From: Macrophomina tecta
Lineage: Eukaryota; Ascomycota; Dothideomycetes; Botryosphaeriales; Botryosphaeriaceae
DNA length: 64,000 bases
Reading direction: 5' to 3'
Assembly: GCA_024180945.1 (NCBI GenBank)
Contig: JAKSGN010000006.1
Coordinates: 1,240,001-1,304,000, forward strand
Part shown: piece after piece, positions 1 through 10,976 of the stretch
Layout of the letters: each line of letters starts with the position of its first letter
How positions within the stretch are numbered: the stretch's first letter is position 1
Notes under the pieces: model-generated
What the model saw: only the letters and a program-made list of their open reading frames with translations
What the model was told of the DNA's origin: nothing
The model's database searches: none
Translations under genes and position numbers: made by a program

Positions 1-411
1 CTATTTCAGCCGACACACACGCTCTGATCTTCTCGGCCCGCGATTTCCGTGCATTTTCTCCACGATTTGGCTGGACGGAAGCGTACATAAGAAGCAGGCG
101 ACGGAGAGCCGCACAGCTCAGGCCGACCAGTTAGCGTGGCCGATAACCTTCCGACTCGGTCCTTCGCCTCCTGCTGCCTAACTTCCGTTTGCCGTCACAC
201 GTCAAGGTACGTCCTTCTTTCTCGCCTGCTGAAAAGGTTCCTCGTCGTGTGTCAATGCTCCCTTGCCGAAAACTTTCCTCAAGCTAGGTCGGCCGTGGAA
301 AGACCCTTCAGATCTTCCTCATCAACTCCGACTAAACCCACTTATGTTTGACCAACCGCAACCGTGCCGTTCACTCGGCGTGCTAATCCCCTGCATCGAA
401 TAGAATCCGTC
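1..411. other. Upstream region of the FHA-kinase gene
   Basis: No coding region is recognised here. The stretch is rich in short pyrimidine runs and probably holds the promoter and 5' leader of the kinase gene that starts at 412. A short open frame at 136-351 has no protein-like character. Confidence 0.5.
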
Positions 412-3400
412 ATGGACGACGAACCGACCCAGCCTTCTACGCAACAAGTCATCGACCCGCGTCGCCTTGGGAAGAGCATGTCAGGATTGGATGAAGCCGA
501 TATCGCCGATATCGTGTGCATCCTCACTCCTACCTCTCCTGCTGCATTCAGAATTGTCACAGATACGGCCAAGCGTGCACCTCAGCATGTTCTCCGAAGC
601 CAGCCCAAAAATGGTTATCAACCAAACACGCAACCGTTCAGTCTGAGCCTAGAGGAGGCCGAGACTTTTGTCCTCGACCATTCCGGTACCGCCCATGACC
701 TTGCGTTAAGATTCTCCTCCTCGACCAAGCAGCGGCAGCATGGGTTCTGCTTCGGACGCAATAGTACCATGTGCGACGTGCTCTTTGTGGTCGGTCCGGA
801 CTCCGCGAAGCGTATCAGTAACTTTCACTTTCGCATTTACGTCAACACGCATGGCGTTCTGATGCTGGAGGACAAGTCTACCAACGGGACAATGGTCGAT
901 GATGTGCACCTCAAAGCCAAGTCAAAGGATCCGAACCAACCCAAGACCATGATGCTGCACCCGGGCGCCATGATCACTTTGCTCTCTCCAAGAGAAGAAG
1001 AGATTATCAAGTTCATCGTGCGAATCCCCGACCGGACTGGATACGAGAACGAATACAATCAGAATCTCTGCGATTATTTGGAGAGACTCGAAGCCCAGCA
1101 GCACCGCCAAAATGGGTCTGCCGCCACGACGACGCGCCCAGCTGTTAGTTCTGTCTCAACATTTGGAATGCACTGGAACGGTGGGCGCGAGTACAATGTC
1201 GTCAGCCTTCTCGGCAAGGGAGCTTTCGCCACAGTCTACAAGATTGCCACCGTCATGGATGGTAACCTTCTGGCGGCAAAGGAATTGGAGAAGAAGCGCT
1301 TCATGAAGAATGGCAACGTCGACCAGAAGCTTGACAATGAGATGAAAATCATGCAGGACCTCTCTCATCCTCACATCGTCAAGTACATCGGCACCCATGA
1401 TGTTGGAAACCATCTCTATATTATAATGGAATACGTACCGTTTGGAAACCTCTCCGAGTGGCTCACCCGGTACGACACCTTACCTGAACCCGCCGTTATG
1501 AGGATGGCCTGTCAGGTTTTCAGCTCTCTAGCCTACTTGCACAGCAAGAGAATCACACATCGCGATATTAAGCCGGATAATATCCTCATCTCTTCGGAGG
1601 AGCCTTTCAACGTCAAGTTGTCTGACTTCGGCCTGTCCAAGGTTGTCACGAACAACGAGACCTTTCTGAAGACATTCTGTGGCACCTTGCTTTACTGTGC
1701 TCCTGAGGTATTTCCTCATTACGATGGGCAGGGCAACAAGAAGCGTCGGAAACCGGGTCAGTCGAGGAAGAGCTTCCACTCGTACAGCCAGTCGGTTGAT
1801 ATATGGTCATTTGGTGCTGTTCTTTGGTCTGCGCTATGCGGGAGTCCTCCGTTCGAGGGCATCATGGACAATACGGGTCGCGCCATGTTCAACAGGATTA
1901 TGGAAACTCCCTTGGATCCTACGCCTTTGCGCGAAGCCGGTGTCTCCAATCTTGCAATCGACCTGCTGATGACGATGCTGAACACTGACCCGAGTGCAAG
2001 ACCCACAGAACTGCAATGTCTCAGGCATCCGTGGCTCTACGACCTCGCCAAGAAAATTGTACCAGACTCATTCATACCAGATTTGAAGGTGATCCCAGAA
2101 GAGGACGAGGAGATTGAGGACGAGGGGTTCGAAGCAGAGGCTGAGGACCGGTTCTCGCAGCTGAGTATCAGCGACAGGAAGGCAGGATATGGACTTCCTG
2201 ATGACTTTGGTGAAGACGACGAGGATGAATACGATGGAGAGCTGGAACCTATCAATCCGCACCAGTCCAAACGTCCCCGCGTCCGCCGAGACCCTCTTCC
2301 CCAAAGGTATCAACCGCGCAACGTGTCACAATTTGAATCGAATCCTGAAGAATCCCAGAACCCTACATCCAGGACACACAAAGGCATCGAATCCTTCGCG
2401 CTACCTATAGCTGCTCAAGACAGTGTCAAACTGTTCGGTGAGATTGGTAAATCAGCTTTGAGAAGCCCCCGCGCCTTGGACGATAAGATGAACCAAGCCC
2501 TGTTAATGGAGGAAGATTCCGATGACTCTTACATTGCCGAAAAGAGCCCCAAGGCCAACCAATCCGTTAAGCGACGTAGTAAAACCCCTGCTGAGAGTCA
2601 AACAACACCCCGCAAAGATCCTCGCGGCAACAAAGCGGCGGCAAGTCTTTACGGTGCCGAGTCAATGGTCAGAGAGCTAACGATGCATTCGCCAACATCG
2701 TCGAGCTCTCCTTATGACCTGGACAGTGAGCCCAAAACACCCGTCACCCCGACGCGCAGCATCCCGGAGACACCCTCACCCGGTGGGAAGTCTCACAAGG
2801 ACATGGCTACTTCCCTTTCTCAGCATTCAGAAGAGCAGACACCGAAGCCGCAAGCGTCGACTTTCAATAGGAAAATTGATTTACCTTTATCCGCATCATT
2901 CTTCTGGAACCCATACGATCGTTCTACTCACAACATGGAGCACGCGTCAAAGGTCAGTGGTATCGACTTTATTTCTCAGTCGAGCTACAAAGCATCAGAG
3001 CTTAGGTCAATGCCGTCAACTGAGTTTCCGTCGGAAGCGAGCGAGGATGATGGCAATGAAAAGGACAACGATACCGAAGCTCTGGCTGGTGGAGCTGTGC
3101 AATCGCCTCCTGCCAGTGATTCTGCCTTCCGTGTGCCGGCTCCTCGCCTTGGCAAGCTGATCAGCACAGATGACTCGGTGCTCAAACTGGTGTTGAGGCT
3201 TGAGAAGCAGGTTGTGTCCTGGGGCCGGAATCATGACAACACCATTGTATACCCCGATGTGCATGACAGGCGTGTGGCAAGGACGGCTTTCACTCTGTGG
3301 TTCTTTTGCCCTGGGATGGACGACATGATAAGGGAGGGCAAGGACTGGACCAAGGAGCCCAATTTATGCGTGCACATTCACACGAACTCAAACGCCGGTA

Positions 3401-3636
3401 TCTTGGTCAACAAGACAAAGCTGGGTCCTCCTCTCCCAGATGGTAGATATCCTTATGGGCATATCTACACAGGCGACATCATCACGGTATTCGACCAGCA
3501 TAACAAGGCGCTCAGGTTCGTGTGCGAGTTTTCAGTCGGAGAGGCCGCAAAACCTCGTCCTGAAGGAATGGAGTTCGAGGTCTATCTCACAGAACCTCGA
3601 AAGCAGGACCATTGTTCCCCTCCGGAATCTGTCTGA
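412..3636 (+). CDS. Ser/Thr protein kinase with FHA domains on both sides (Rad53/Chk2-like)
   Basis: The frame is uninterrupted and gives 1074 aa from the ATG at 412. An in-frame GTG at 364 was not used. An FHA domain lies at about residues 113-197, with the FGRN turn, the SNFH pair and the STNGT loop. The kinase domain spans about 258-545: glycine loop GKGAFATVY, lysine in AAKEL, catalytic HRDIKPDN near 383, DFG near 405, APE near 430. An acidic, Ser/Pro-rich linker follows. Residues about 913-1043 (SWGRNHDNTIVYPDV and on) look like a second, divergent FHA fold. FHA-kinase-FHA is the order in yeast Rad53, a DNA-damage checkpoint kinase that phosphorylates targets after FHA binding to phosphothreonine. 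Checkpoint function is inferred from this layout; another FHA-kinase of the CAMK group remains possible. Confidence 0.9.
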   Translation: MDDEPTQPSTQQVIDPRRLGKSMSGLDEADIADIVCILTPTSPAAFRIVTDTAKRAPQHVLRSQPKNGYQPNTQPFSLSLEEAETFVLDHSGTAHDLALRFSSSTKQRQHGFCFGRNSTMCDVLFVVGPDSAKRISNFHFRIYVNTHGVLMLEDKSTNGTMVDDVHLKAKSKDPNQPKTMMLHPGAMITLLSPREEEIIKFIVRIPDRTGYENEYNQNLCDYLERLEAQQHRQNGSAATTTRPAVSSVSTFGMHWNGGREYNVVSLLGKGAFATVYKIATVMDGNLLAAKELEKKRFMKNGNVDQKLDNEMKIMQDLSHPHIVKYIGTHDVGNHLYIIMEYVPFGNLSEWLTRYDTLPEPAVMRMACQVFSSLAYLHSKRITHRDIKPDNILISSEEPFNVKLSDFGLSKVVTNNETFLKTFCGTLLYCAPEVFPHYDGQGNKKRRKPGQSRKSFHSYSQSVDIWSFGAVLWSALCGSPPFEGIMDNTGRAMFNRIMETPLDPTPLREAGVSNLAIDLLMTMLNTDPSARPTELQCLRHPWLYDLAKKIVPDSFIPDLKVIPEEDEEIEDEGFEAEAEDRFSQLSISDRKAGYGLPDDFGEDDEDEYDGELEPINPHQSKRPRVRRDPLPQRYQPRNVSQFESNPEESQNPTSRTHKGIESFALPIAAQDSVKLFGEIGKSALRSPRALDDKMNQALLMEEDSDDSYIAEKSPKANQSVKRRSKTPAESQTTPRKDPRGNKAAASLYGAESMVRELTMHSPTSSSSPYDLDSEPKTPVTPTRSIPETPSPGGKSHKDMATSLSQHSEEQTPKPQASTFNRKIDLPLSASFFWNPYDRSTHNMEHASKVSGIDFISQSSYKASELRSMPSTEFPSEASEDDGNEKDNDTEALAGGAVQSPPASDSAFRVPAPRLGKLISTDDSVLKLVLRLEKQVVSWGRNHDNTIVYPDVHDRRVARTAFTLWFFCPGMDDMIREGKDWTKEPNLCVHIHTNSNAGILVNKTKLGPPLPDGRYPYGHIYTGDIITVFDQHNKALRFVCEFSVGEAAKPRPEGMEFEVYLTEPRKQDHCSPPESV

Positions 3637-4168
3637 TTTGCCTTCTCGATTGTGACTGGCTAGGTCTTATTTTCTTCTTCAATTAAGATATCCAGGTTTC
3701 ATTGGTGAGCATTTGGGGTTTTAAGATTTCTTTGAGTAACGCGGGCTGAAGGCATGTTTATTTCTCTCTCTTTTTTCCCCTTTTCCTTTTGACTTGCTTT
3801 ATGGCAATTTTATGGATGGTTGGGGTTCCCCTTTGCGGATTTGATGGGATGGCACAGTACAACGAGCATTTGCACATACTGCGAGTGCTGCAGTGAGTTA
3901 TTTCCAGAGGCAGCATATTGGACGGCGTACGCAGATTAAGCTTGATGCCGTATATAATCAAAAATGGAATCCAGATTCAATGAATAGAGCTGCACGGTAC
4001 CACCGATACTGGTTAGTTGGAGATCGGCATGCGACTCTGGGGGCCAAATGCCGAGTCAGGGTCCAAGCTTCCGGGGAAGTCTGACACGCCGCACTCCGCA
4101 CCGCCTGACCGGGGGACCTTACTTTTCCTCCCGAGCCTCACAACATCTCCAGCACGAAAACCGAAGCC
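3637..4168. other. Intergenic region, sterol dehydrogenase promoter
   Basis: This stretch separates the kinase stop from the Erg26-type ATG on the same strand. T-rich DNA at about 3765-3790 may belong to the kinase 3' end. A TATA-like TATATAAT at 3950-3958 lies about 210 bp before the next ATG. No gene is seen. Confidence 0.4.
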
Positions 4169-5451
4169 ATGTCGACCCAGAACAAATCCCTTGGTAAAGT
4201 CGTTGTCACGGGTGGCTGTGGCTTCCTGGGTTCGCACATCGTCAAGCTGCTTGTCGAACGTTATCCAGACTCGCGCATTCAAGTCCTCGACCTGCGCACC
4301 TCGAACAACCGCGTCTCTTCGCCCAACGTTTCCTACCATGATGGCGATATCACCGATGAAGCCGGCCTGGTCGAGCTGTTCAAAACGAAGCTGAGTGGCT
4401 CCGACGTTGTCATCCACACCGCCAGTCCACATGCGGTGGGCGTGCCAGATGAAGTGATGCGTAAGGTGAACGTGGACGGGACAAGAAACCTGTTGCGCGC
4501 GGCGAGGGAGAATGGAATCAAGGCGTTCGTGTACACGAGCAGTGCGAGTGTCATCTTCGACAACGTCAATGAGCTGGTCAATGCCGACGAGACATATCCA
4601 CTAGTCGCGGGTAAAGACCAGCCCAGTTACTACACTTCGACTAAGGTACGCCAATCTGTCCATCTCATGGCAAATGAGAGGTTTCTTGAATGTTATAGAG
4701 CCTACGTGCATCGCTCCTGAGCCTCTCCCTCTTGATCACTCGGCCCCCAAAAAAAGACTGACAAGCCATACCACCACAGGCCTGGGCCGAATCCGCCGTC
4801 CTTGACGCCAACCGCACCCCGCTCCAACCGCGCTTCCTGACCTGCGCCATCCGCCCAGCCGGCATCTTCGGTGAGGGCGACGTTCAGCTCATCCCGCCCA
4901 TGCTGGGCGCCTACTTCCGCGGCCAGTCACGCTTCCAGCTCGGCGACAACACCAACCTCTTCGACTTTACCTACGTCGGCAACGTCGCCCACGCCCACCT
5001 ACTCGCCGCGGCGGCGCTGCTCGCCACCCACAACCTGCACCCGACCATTCCCATCGACACGGAGCGCGTCGACGGCGAGGCCTTCTTCATCACAAACGAC
5101 CAGCCCGTGCCGTTTTGGGACTTTGCCCGCAGCGTCTGGCGCCAGGCGGGACCGCCCGTCCCGCCCGAGAAGGTGTGGGTCCTGTCGAAGGACTTGATGA
5201 TGCCGGTGGGCGGGCTGCTGGAGTGGATTTTCTGGGCAATTGGGAAGAAGCCGAACTTGACCAGGGACCAGGTCAGGTACAGCACGGTACGGAGGTACTA
5301 CAATATCGATAAGGCGAAGAGGAGGCTCGGATACAGGCCGATCGTGAGCTTGGAGGAGGGTGTCAAGAGGGGCGTGAGGGAGGTGTTGAGCAGGGAGGGC
5401 CCAGAGTGGGCGTGGATCAAGGGGGGTGGTGCGCCGCCAGCCAAGGCTTGA
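4169..5451 (+). CDS. erg26: Sterol-4-alpha-carboxylate 3-dehydrogenase (decarboxylating), Erg26 type
   Basis: Two exons, 4169-4645 and 4780-5451, give 382 aa. The intron of 134 bp starts GTACGC and ends CCACAG, phase 0. The protein is a short-chain dehydrogenase of the 3-beta-HSD/Erg26 type. It has an N-terminal nucleotide-binding loop (GGCGFLGSHIV, from about residue 15), a Rossmann core and the catalytic Y155-x3-K159 just before the splice junction. A hydrophobic segment (LLEWIFWAIG) near the C-terminus is typical of membrane-attached members. In ergosterol synthesis Erg26 oxidises and decarboxylates 4-carboxysterols at the ER with NAD. Family assignment is strong; distinction from related 3-beta-HSD paralogues rests on overall resemblance only. 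Confidence 0.87.
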
Positions 5452-7058
5452 GCCTCGCGTGAGTTCTCGTGCTATCGCATTCTAGTGGGCGGTGGATGAA
5501 TAGATAGGGAGGCGCTTTACTACCCGAGAAGTACGTTGATGTCGTTGATTGACAAAGGCTGTCTGCTTTGGCCAAGGAAGGGAAAGGGGTGATAAATTAC
5601 CTAGACGTAAATAATCTAATATCGTGTTTAAAGAAGGAGTTGTGTTGTCCGCCTTGTTCAGTGGCTATAAATAGGCAAAAGACTAGGAGGGTAGCGGTCC
5701 AACGAAATATCACTATTAGCACATAACAGTGAGCAACTTCATGATCTAACACCAACGCGATACCGACTGTCTCATACGTCATTGACTCACTCTTTAATTA
5801 AATATTCCAATGACTTAAAGATGGGGGTGACACTGAATGCGAGCAGAAAACAGTGTATACGAGCCATGAGCCCACCATTTTCCGCTTGTAGTAGACGGAT
5901 GATTGGAACGGCTACATAAAATATAGAAGAAGTCAACAGAAAAACGAAGAAAGTACTACGCCTGTATATCTCCGTATCGAACCAGCCTATTGTTTTTCGT
6001 CTTCTTCTTTTTTTTTTTTTTTTCCTATTCAGTTTTCTTTACGAAAAAAAAAAACACTACATTCCCGCAGCCATGGCATCCGGCTCCCATCGTGCTATTT
6101 CTGGTAGAGGTTGGAGATTGTCTACTAACAAATAGTGACCACTGTAGCGCCGTGGAATTCTGCATCAGGAACAAGAGAGGATGAAAATAGCATATTATCC
6201 CCTTTCATTGGGTTGACAAAGACCTATGAAGCCCAAGAGCGTTGATAGGATGGTTCCATGAGGGCGCAAGTAACAAAGAGGCCCCATGAACACTTCTTTA
6301 GGCCAACGAGCATTGCGATGGAACCGACCTCCGCCAAAGCCTGGGGCTTCTATTCTACTGCTCCATACAATATGCTATCACAAGTTTTTCATCTTCACAA
6401 AATGTGGGCATTCGTTCTGGCAGCCAGGCCCACTGATGCCATGCCGTGACGTGAACGTGTCACCGTACTCGGGCTTCTCCACCACCTGCCGCCCGCGTTC
6501 GCATCCGTACCAGACCCGCAGATGTTACATGCTATGTTGGTCCTGTCAAAGACAACGCAATACGCTACTCGCAGAAGCAGAGTACCATTGCGATGAGGTG
6601 CGGTTTGAGGAGTGGAAATGGCGCATGAAGTATCAAAGCCCACAGGTGGAGGGGAATCCGTGGAAGACGTGGAGCAGTGGAGCGGCGAGCGGCAGCAGCA
6701 ATTGGACGTCACGAATCGGAAGGATGGGCGACATGCTGAAGGCAGGGTTGCGCATGAGCGGCGACGGTGGGAAAAGCTGAGGGTGAGTGGGCGGGTGGTA
6801 GATCGGCGGGTGGTCTTGGCAGGCGGTGGGCGGAGCGTCTCGGGCGACAGGACGAACGACGTGCCTCTCATTACAGATCCGAGTCTCTCTCGAGCTCGCA
6901 GCTACCCAGCAACACACCACCCACCAAACCCCCCGCGCCCGCGCCCGCGCCCGCAGCCACTCCGACACCCGCGGCGCGTCCTCAATCGCTTGCCTACCAT
7001 CCTCCGTCGCCCTTGTCCTAGCTTCTCAACCGGCCGTAGCGGACGCACAATCACCGCC
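5452..7058. other. Gene-poor intergenic region with homopolymer tracts
   Basis: No convincing gene is seen in these 1.6 kb. The stretch has a run of 16 T at 6008-6023 and 11 A at 6044-6054. Several short open frames at 6258-7021 overlap one another in different frames and look random. The last 200 bp are rich in CCCGCGCC-type sequence and probably hold the promoter of the complex I subunit gene. Confidence 0.4.
6008..6054. repeat. Poly-T (16) and poly-A (11) tracts
   Basis: Sixteen T residues at 6008-6023 are followed 20 bp later by eleven A residues at 6044-6054. Such tracts can mark nucleosome-free DNA or simply be slippage products. Confidence 0.8.
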
Positions 7059-7471
7059 ATGCCGACGCCCGAGTCCGACGCCTTCCTCGCGAAGAAGCCC
7101 AAGGTCGCGCCCACCTTCGAGGGTGTCGATTTCGACGACAATGCCGCGCTCAAGGCTGCCCAGGACGCGATTATCCGTGAGCAATGGGTCAAGACCATGA
7201 TGGCGCGCCTGGTCCGCGAGGAGATGAGCAAGTGCTACTACAGGGAGGGCGTCAACCACCTGGAGAAGTGCGGCCACCTGAGAGGTGAGTTCCGGCGTAC
7301 TATTGCATGACTGCGCATTTGAAGGAGCGACGCAATCCTAGGATGGCAGTGGGGACGCTTATCCAATGGTTTGGACTGACGCAACGGCTTGCAGAACGCT
7401 ACTTCGAGTTGCTGAAGGAGTCCAAGATTAAGGGCTACCTCTTCCAACAACATAACCTTGCGCCCAAATAA
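7059..7471 (+). CDS. nuo-12.3: NADH:ubiquinone oxidoreductase 12.3 kDa subunit (NDUFB10/PDSW family)
   Basis: Two exons, 7059-7284 and 7395-7471, give 100 aa. The intron of 110 bp runs from GTGAGT to TTGCAG, and the joined codon restores HLRERYFELL. The protein begins MPTPESDAFLAKKP and carries REEMSKCYYREGVNHLEKC, a C-x11-C pair, which is characteristic of the fungal 12.3 kDa subunit related to mammalian NDUFB10. This is an accessory subunit of the membrane arm of mitochondrial complex I. It has no cleavable presequence, as expected for the family. Length matches the family. Confidence 0.9.
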
Positions 7472-8003
7472 ACTACCGAGGGTTATGGACGAACTAGGGT
7501 GTGAGATGGCGGCTACGGAACGGGATAGAAAGAGGGAAGACAATCGGGAGTAGTTGGCCCACCACCAAAATCCAAAGTGTACAAGTGGGCCGGGCAGCGA
7601 GCTCAAGGGGCTTGTATCATATTTCGAACAAGCTGGCCAGGTCCAGCACCTCAATGAGCATGTGATTTCTAGATTAATGCACGCATACGTGAGTGAGATG
7701 GGGCTCACTCGGACGGCCGACGTTTCCCCAGTCGGGCACTCCGCACCTCCGCACTGCTTCAACTGCACACCCCATTTTGCTTTCACTCTCACCGCCAGTG
7801 GTTCTAGTATGAGGCGGTGCACTCCACTTTCCTGTAGCCAATTGCCATTCCGGAATCTGCAAGGCACTAAGGCCAAGCCAGGCTGAGGCATCGATAGCCC
7901 CCAAGTACAAAACCGCGGGGCAAGGATCGACCAGCTGCAAGCTCAACGTCACTCCTCCCACCACCAGCATCACGTATCGCGGCCTTCAAGGGCTCAGGCC
8001 AAA
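7472..8003. promoter_or_regulatory. Intergenic region upstream of palC
   Basis: No gene is seen. A CCAAT box lies at 7838-7842, about 165 bp before the palC ATG. This is a plausible promoter element by sequence only. Confidence 0.35.
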
Positions 8004-9659
8004 ATGCCCTTTCCCTTCGAGTTGCCCACAACATCATCCGTGTCCTTCACCGACTTCTACAGCAGCTCGACGCACCCCTCGTTACCGCTAGCCGCAACAA
8101 CCAGCCGGGGGGTGCTCCGCGACGTGCTCAAGAAGTACAAACGCCTGCCACCGACCTCACAAACCTCCAACCTCCCCACCGTGCAATCCGCCCTCAACGA
8201 CTACCTCCCCTACCTGTCCACGCTGGACGCCGGGCTCCGCATCGTCCCCTCCCCATCATCACCCGCCACCGGTGCCGAGGAAATCGACGTCATCCCGCTC
8301 AAGGAGCTCGCTGTCGAATGGCGCGCCACGCTGACGGCCACCCTGCCCGGCCGCGACCCGCCGCGCCTCCGCGTGCAAGGGCTCGAGCCGGAGCTGGCCT
8401 TCGTTCTGTCGACGCTGGCCTACGTGCATAGCCTGCAGGCCCGCGCCCAGCTGCACGCCCTGCACAACAGCGCCGCCGCAACCCCGTCCCCGGAGCAGCG
8501 CGCCGCCGCCATCTCGGGCGCCATGCGCTCCTTCCTCGAGGCCCACGCCATCCACGCGTACCTGGTGCAGCGGGCCGGCAGCGGAAGCGGCAGCAGTGGC
8601 CATGCGCAGCCTGCCGGCGACGAAGGGCAGCCGAAGGCGGCGATGAGGCGGCTGCCGGGCCTGCCTTCTTCTGCTTCTGCTTCGGCTGCGAGCAGCGTGC
8701 CGCCCGACGTGACGGCGGGCGTGCAGACGGCGCTGGCGGAGCTGACACTCGCCGAGGCGACGCTGATCGCCGTGCTCAAGGACGACCCCTACCCGGCCGT
8801 CGTGGCCGAGGACCGCAACCGCGCGTCCAAGGACTGGATGTTCAAGGCGCCGGACATCCCCAAGGTGCGGGCGCACCTGTTTGCGCGGCTGTGCCTGGCG
8901 GCGGCCGAGCACGCGGCGAGGGGGTTGGCAGGGCTGGGGTCATCGTCGGCAGGGAAGGTGGATGAGGCGTTGGCGAGGTATTTGGAGGACTTGAGGAGGA
9001 CTGCGAGGGGAAAGGCGTGTAGGTTTTTTGGGATTGATGCTGAGTTGGCAGGAAAGACGGGAGAGGGGATCGCATGGTTGAGAGCTGCGAAGAAGGAGCT
9101 GGGGTTCCTGACGGCGAGTGCCGCCGAGGAGGAGAGTAGGAAGCGAGGCTTCGCGTCTCGGTTGAAGAAAGATTGGGCCGAGAAGAGGGAGGATCGCAAG
9201 ATTGAGAGGGGGATCGATTGGGGAAGTGATGCGGGGAGGTTTGAGGAGGGCAGGGTGGTGGAGATGCTGGAGAAGAAGTGGGTGAAGATGAATGATACGG
9301 TGAGTTTCTTCGCTACCTATTGCCTATTTTCTGTTCCCTCCCCATACGAGATTTGCTTAGAATATCTCTTTGCTCACTGTTCAAAGGTTGGTGTCCAAAC
9401 AATCCCACCGCTCGAGCCTCTTCTTGCCAGCATGCCGTCTGGCCGCGAGTATCACTCTCCGAAACCTTACAAGCTCCCTGCTCTCGATGATTCTATTCTC
9501 ATCCGCATGCGCGCACCTCCTGACCCGGCAGACTCTGTTTTCGCTGGCAACGAAGATGACAGTGGTGACGACGATGAACGCCTCGCCCATGCAGCTGACC
9601 CGGTCGGCGCTTTCCCCGGTACCAGTGACGACTACGCGGGCGACAGAAACTATTATTAG
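8004..9659 (+). CDS. palC: pH-response regulator protein PalC (BRO1 domain)
   Basis: Two exons, 8004-9299 and 9387-9659, give 522 aa. The N-terminus MPFPFELPTTSSVSF and the body (from about residue 10 to 430) match PalC, the BRO1-domain protein of the Pal/Rim ambient-pH pathway. PalC links the arrestin PalF and receptor PalH at the plasma membrane to ESCRT-III and PalA/PalB, leading to PacC activation in alkaline conditions. The C-terminus is acidic. The intron of 87 bp (GTGAGT to TTCAAAG) is a multiple of three and has no in-frame stop, so its retention would give a 551 aa form. Splicing yields KMNDT joined to VGVQTIPP, which reads as a continuous domain. Codon use is very GC-rich, especially around 8300-8900. 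Confidence 0.92.
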   Translation: MPFPFELPTTSSVSFTDFYSSSTHPSLPLAATTSRGVLRDVLKKYKRLPPTSQTSNLPTVQSALNDYLPYLSTLDAGLRIVPSPSSPATGAEEIDVIPLKELAVEWRATLTATLPGRDPPRLRVQGLEPELAFVLSTLAYVHSLQARAQLHALHNSAAATPSPEQRAAAISGAMRSFLEAHAIHAYLVQRAGSGSGSSGHAQPAGDEGQPKAAMRRLPGLPSSASASAASSVPPDVTAGVQTALAELTLAEATLIAVLKDDPYPAVVAEDRNRASKDWMFKAPDIPKVRAHLFARLCLAAAEHAARGLAGLGSSSAGKVDEALARYLEDLRRTARGKACRFFGIDAELAGKTGEGIAWLRAAKKELGFLTASAAEEESRKRGFASRLKKDWAEKREDRKIERGIDWGSDAGRFEEGRVVEMLEKKWVKMNDTVSFFATYCLFSVPSPYEICLEYLFAHCSKVGVQTIPPLEPLLASMPSGREYHSPKPYKLPALDDSILIRMRAPPDPADSVFAGNEDDSGDDDERLAHAADPVGAFPGTSDDYAGDRNYY

Positions 9660-10976
9660 TATACGGGCATGTTACTGCCAACCGTGGTTGGTTTACCTCG
9701 TTCCCTCTATCCGCTACGGCCTCATGTGCCGCCGAGCAACGTCGGACAATTGGGGTAGGGGTTACCCATTTCGGGAATAGGTGGCGAGGGGACAGGCGGA
9801 AGCGAGATGCACGTCATTCTCTGTGCGATAATATGGAAGCTTGGCGAACGATGAGCTATATGCTGCTCGCTATGATATCCAAGCACTCTTTCGTTACCGA
9901 GAGCTTTAATGCCAGGGCACCGGGTCAGGAAAGCAATGTCCTGAGGGCTTTCTCATTTTTATCGCACATCACGATGAATGATGTTTCTGTGGCATCTACT
10001 CGAGCTTCGTAGGGCTTCTTGAAAGCTATCAACTGTCTTTGCGTCACAGCGGAGGAAGTGAGGATGTACGAACTGCATTTAGTGGGGAACAAGGGGTAGG
10101 AGGGCGTGGTTCTCTCTCAAGGCGCGGGTCAGTTTCGGTATCTTGAACGTCATCCTCCTCCTGTCTTTCGGCCTTTCTTCGCGCCTAAAAATGGCAGCGG
10201 CTGCGGGGCACCCTCGTGGTCTGCCGAAAGCCCACAACGCCCCTACCCGCTCCCACGACGTGACGAGTTCCGCGTCCCTGATGTCTTGTAAACAAGACGA
10301 CGTGGCGGTGCCGCGGCTATGACAAGCTCATCCGCTGTCGACGGGTAGGCACGCGTCAAGGCACACAAACCCTGAGCAGGTTTGCAAGCCTTGTGGTGCT
10401 GGGGGGTTGAGGTGTTTGAAAGGGTTACCCATGTGCGATGACAGAAGCTGCCTTTCAAGATATTTTCAGCACTGGCAGCTGGCATGCCATACGATACAAC
10501 GGGACTCACCGGGGGCGACCGTTTTACTGCCGGGGGAGGGGAATCGATTTCTGGGAACTGTGGTACGATGGTGCTTGCAAACGGGGCAGCCTGAGCGGGC
10601 GCGGGAAAAGTCTTCAATCTGGTTCGAGCGCTGCCCTCTGCCCTCGGAAGCAGTGCTACGAGCATATGTGGGTCATGCGAGTGGACGCAGTGACGTGGAT
10701 CCTGTATTGAGATGTCAAGATACGGGTTCTCGTGAGATCGCCTTAAGGAGCCGTCCAATCACATCCGCGTCCCTACGACACCCACTTCCTCCGAGCATGT
10801 ACTCTAGAACTCTACTCTGGACCAATGACCCTGATATACCATGCACGTGATTATTCGTTAAGATCCATCTATGGTTTCCTGTCCCTTACTACCATCTAGC
10901 ATGCATACAATGTAATCCAACCACTCACCCAAAATGATGCATCTTCACCAAAACCGCCACTCCCACCTCCTGCTTC
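9660..10976. other. Intergenic region between convergent palC and acyltransferase genes
   Basis: Both neighbours end here, so this is 3' flanking DNA of 1.3 kb. Short open frames at 10243-10850 overlap on both strands and show no protein-like pattern. No RNA gene was recognised. Confidence 0.4.

Noticed and set aside
8259..8912. 217 aa minus-strand open frame
   Set aside because: It is the antisense shadow of the GC-rich palC coding region.
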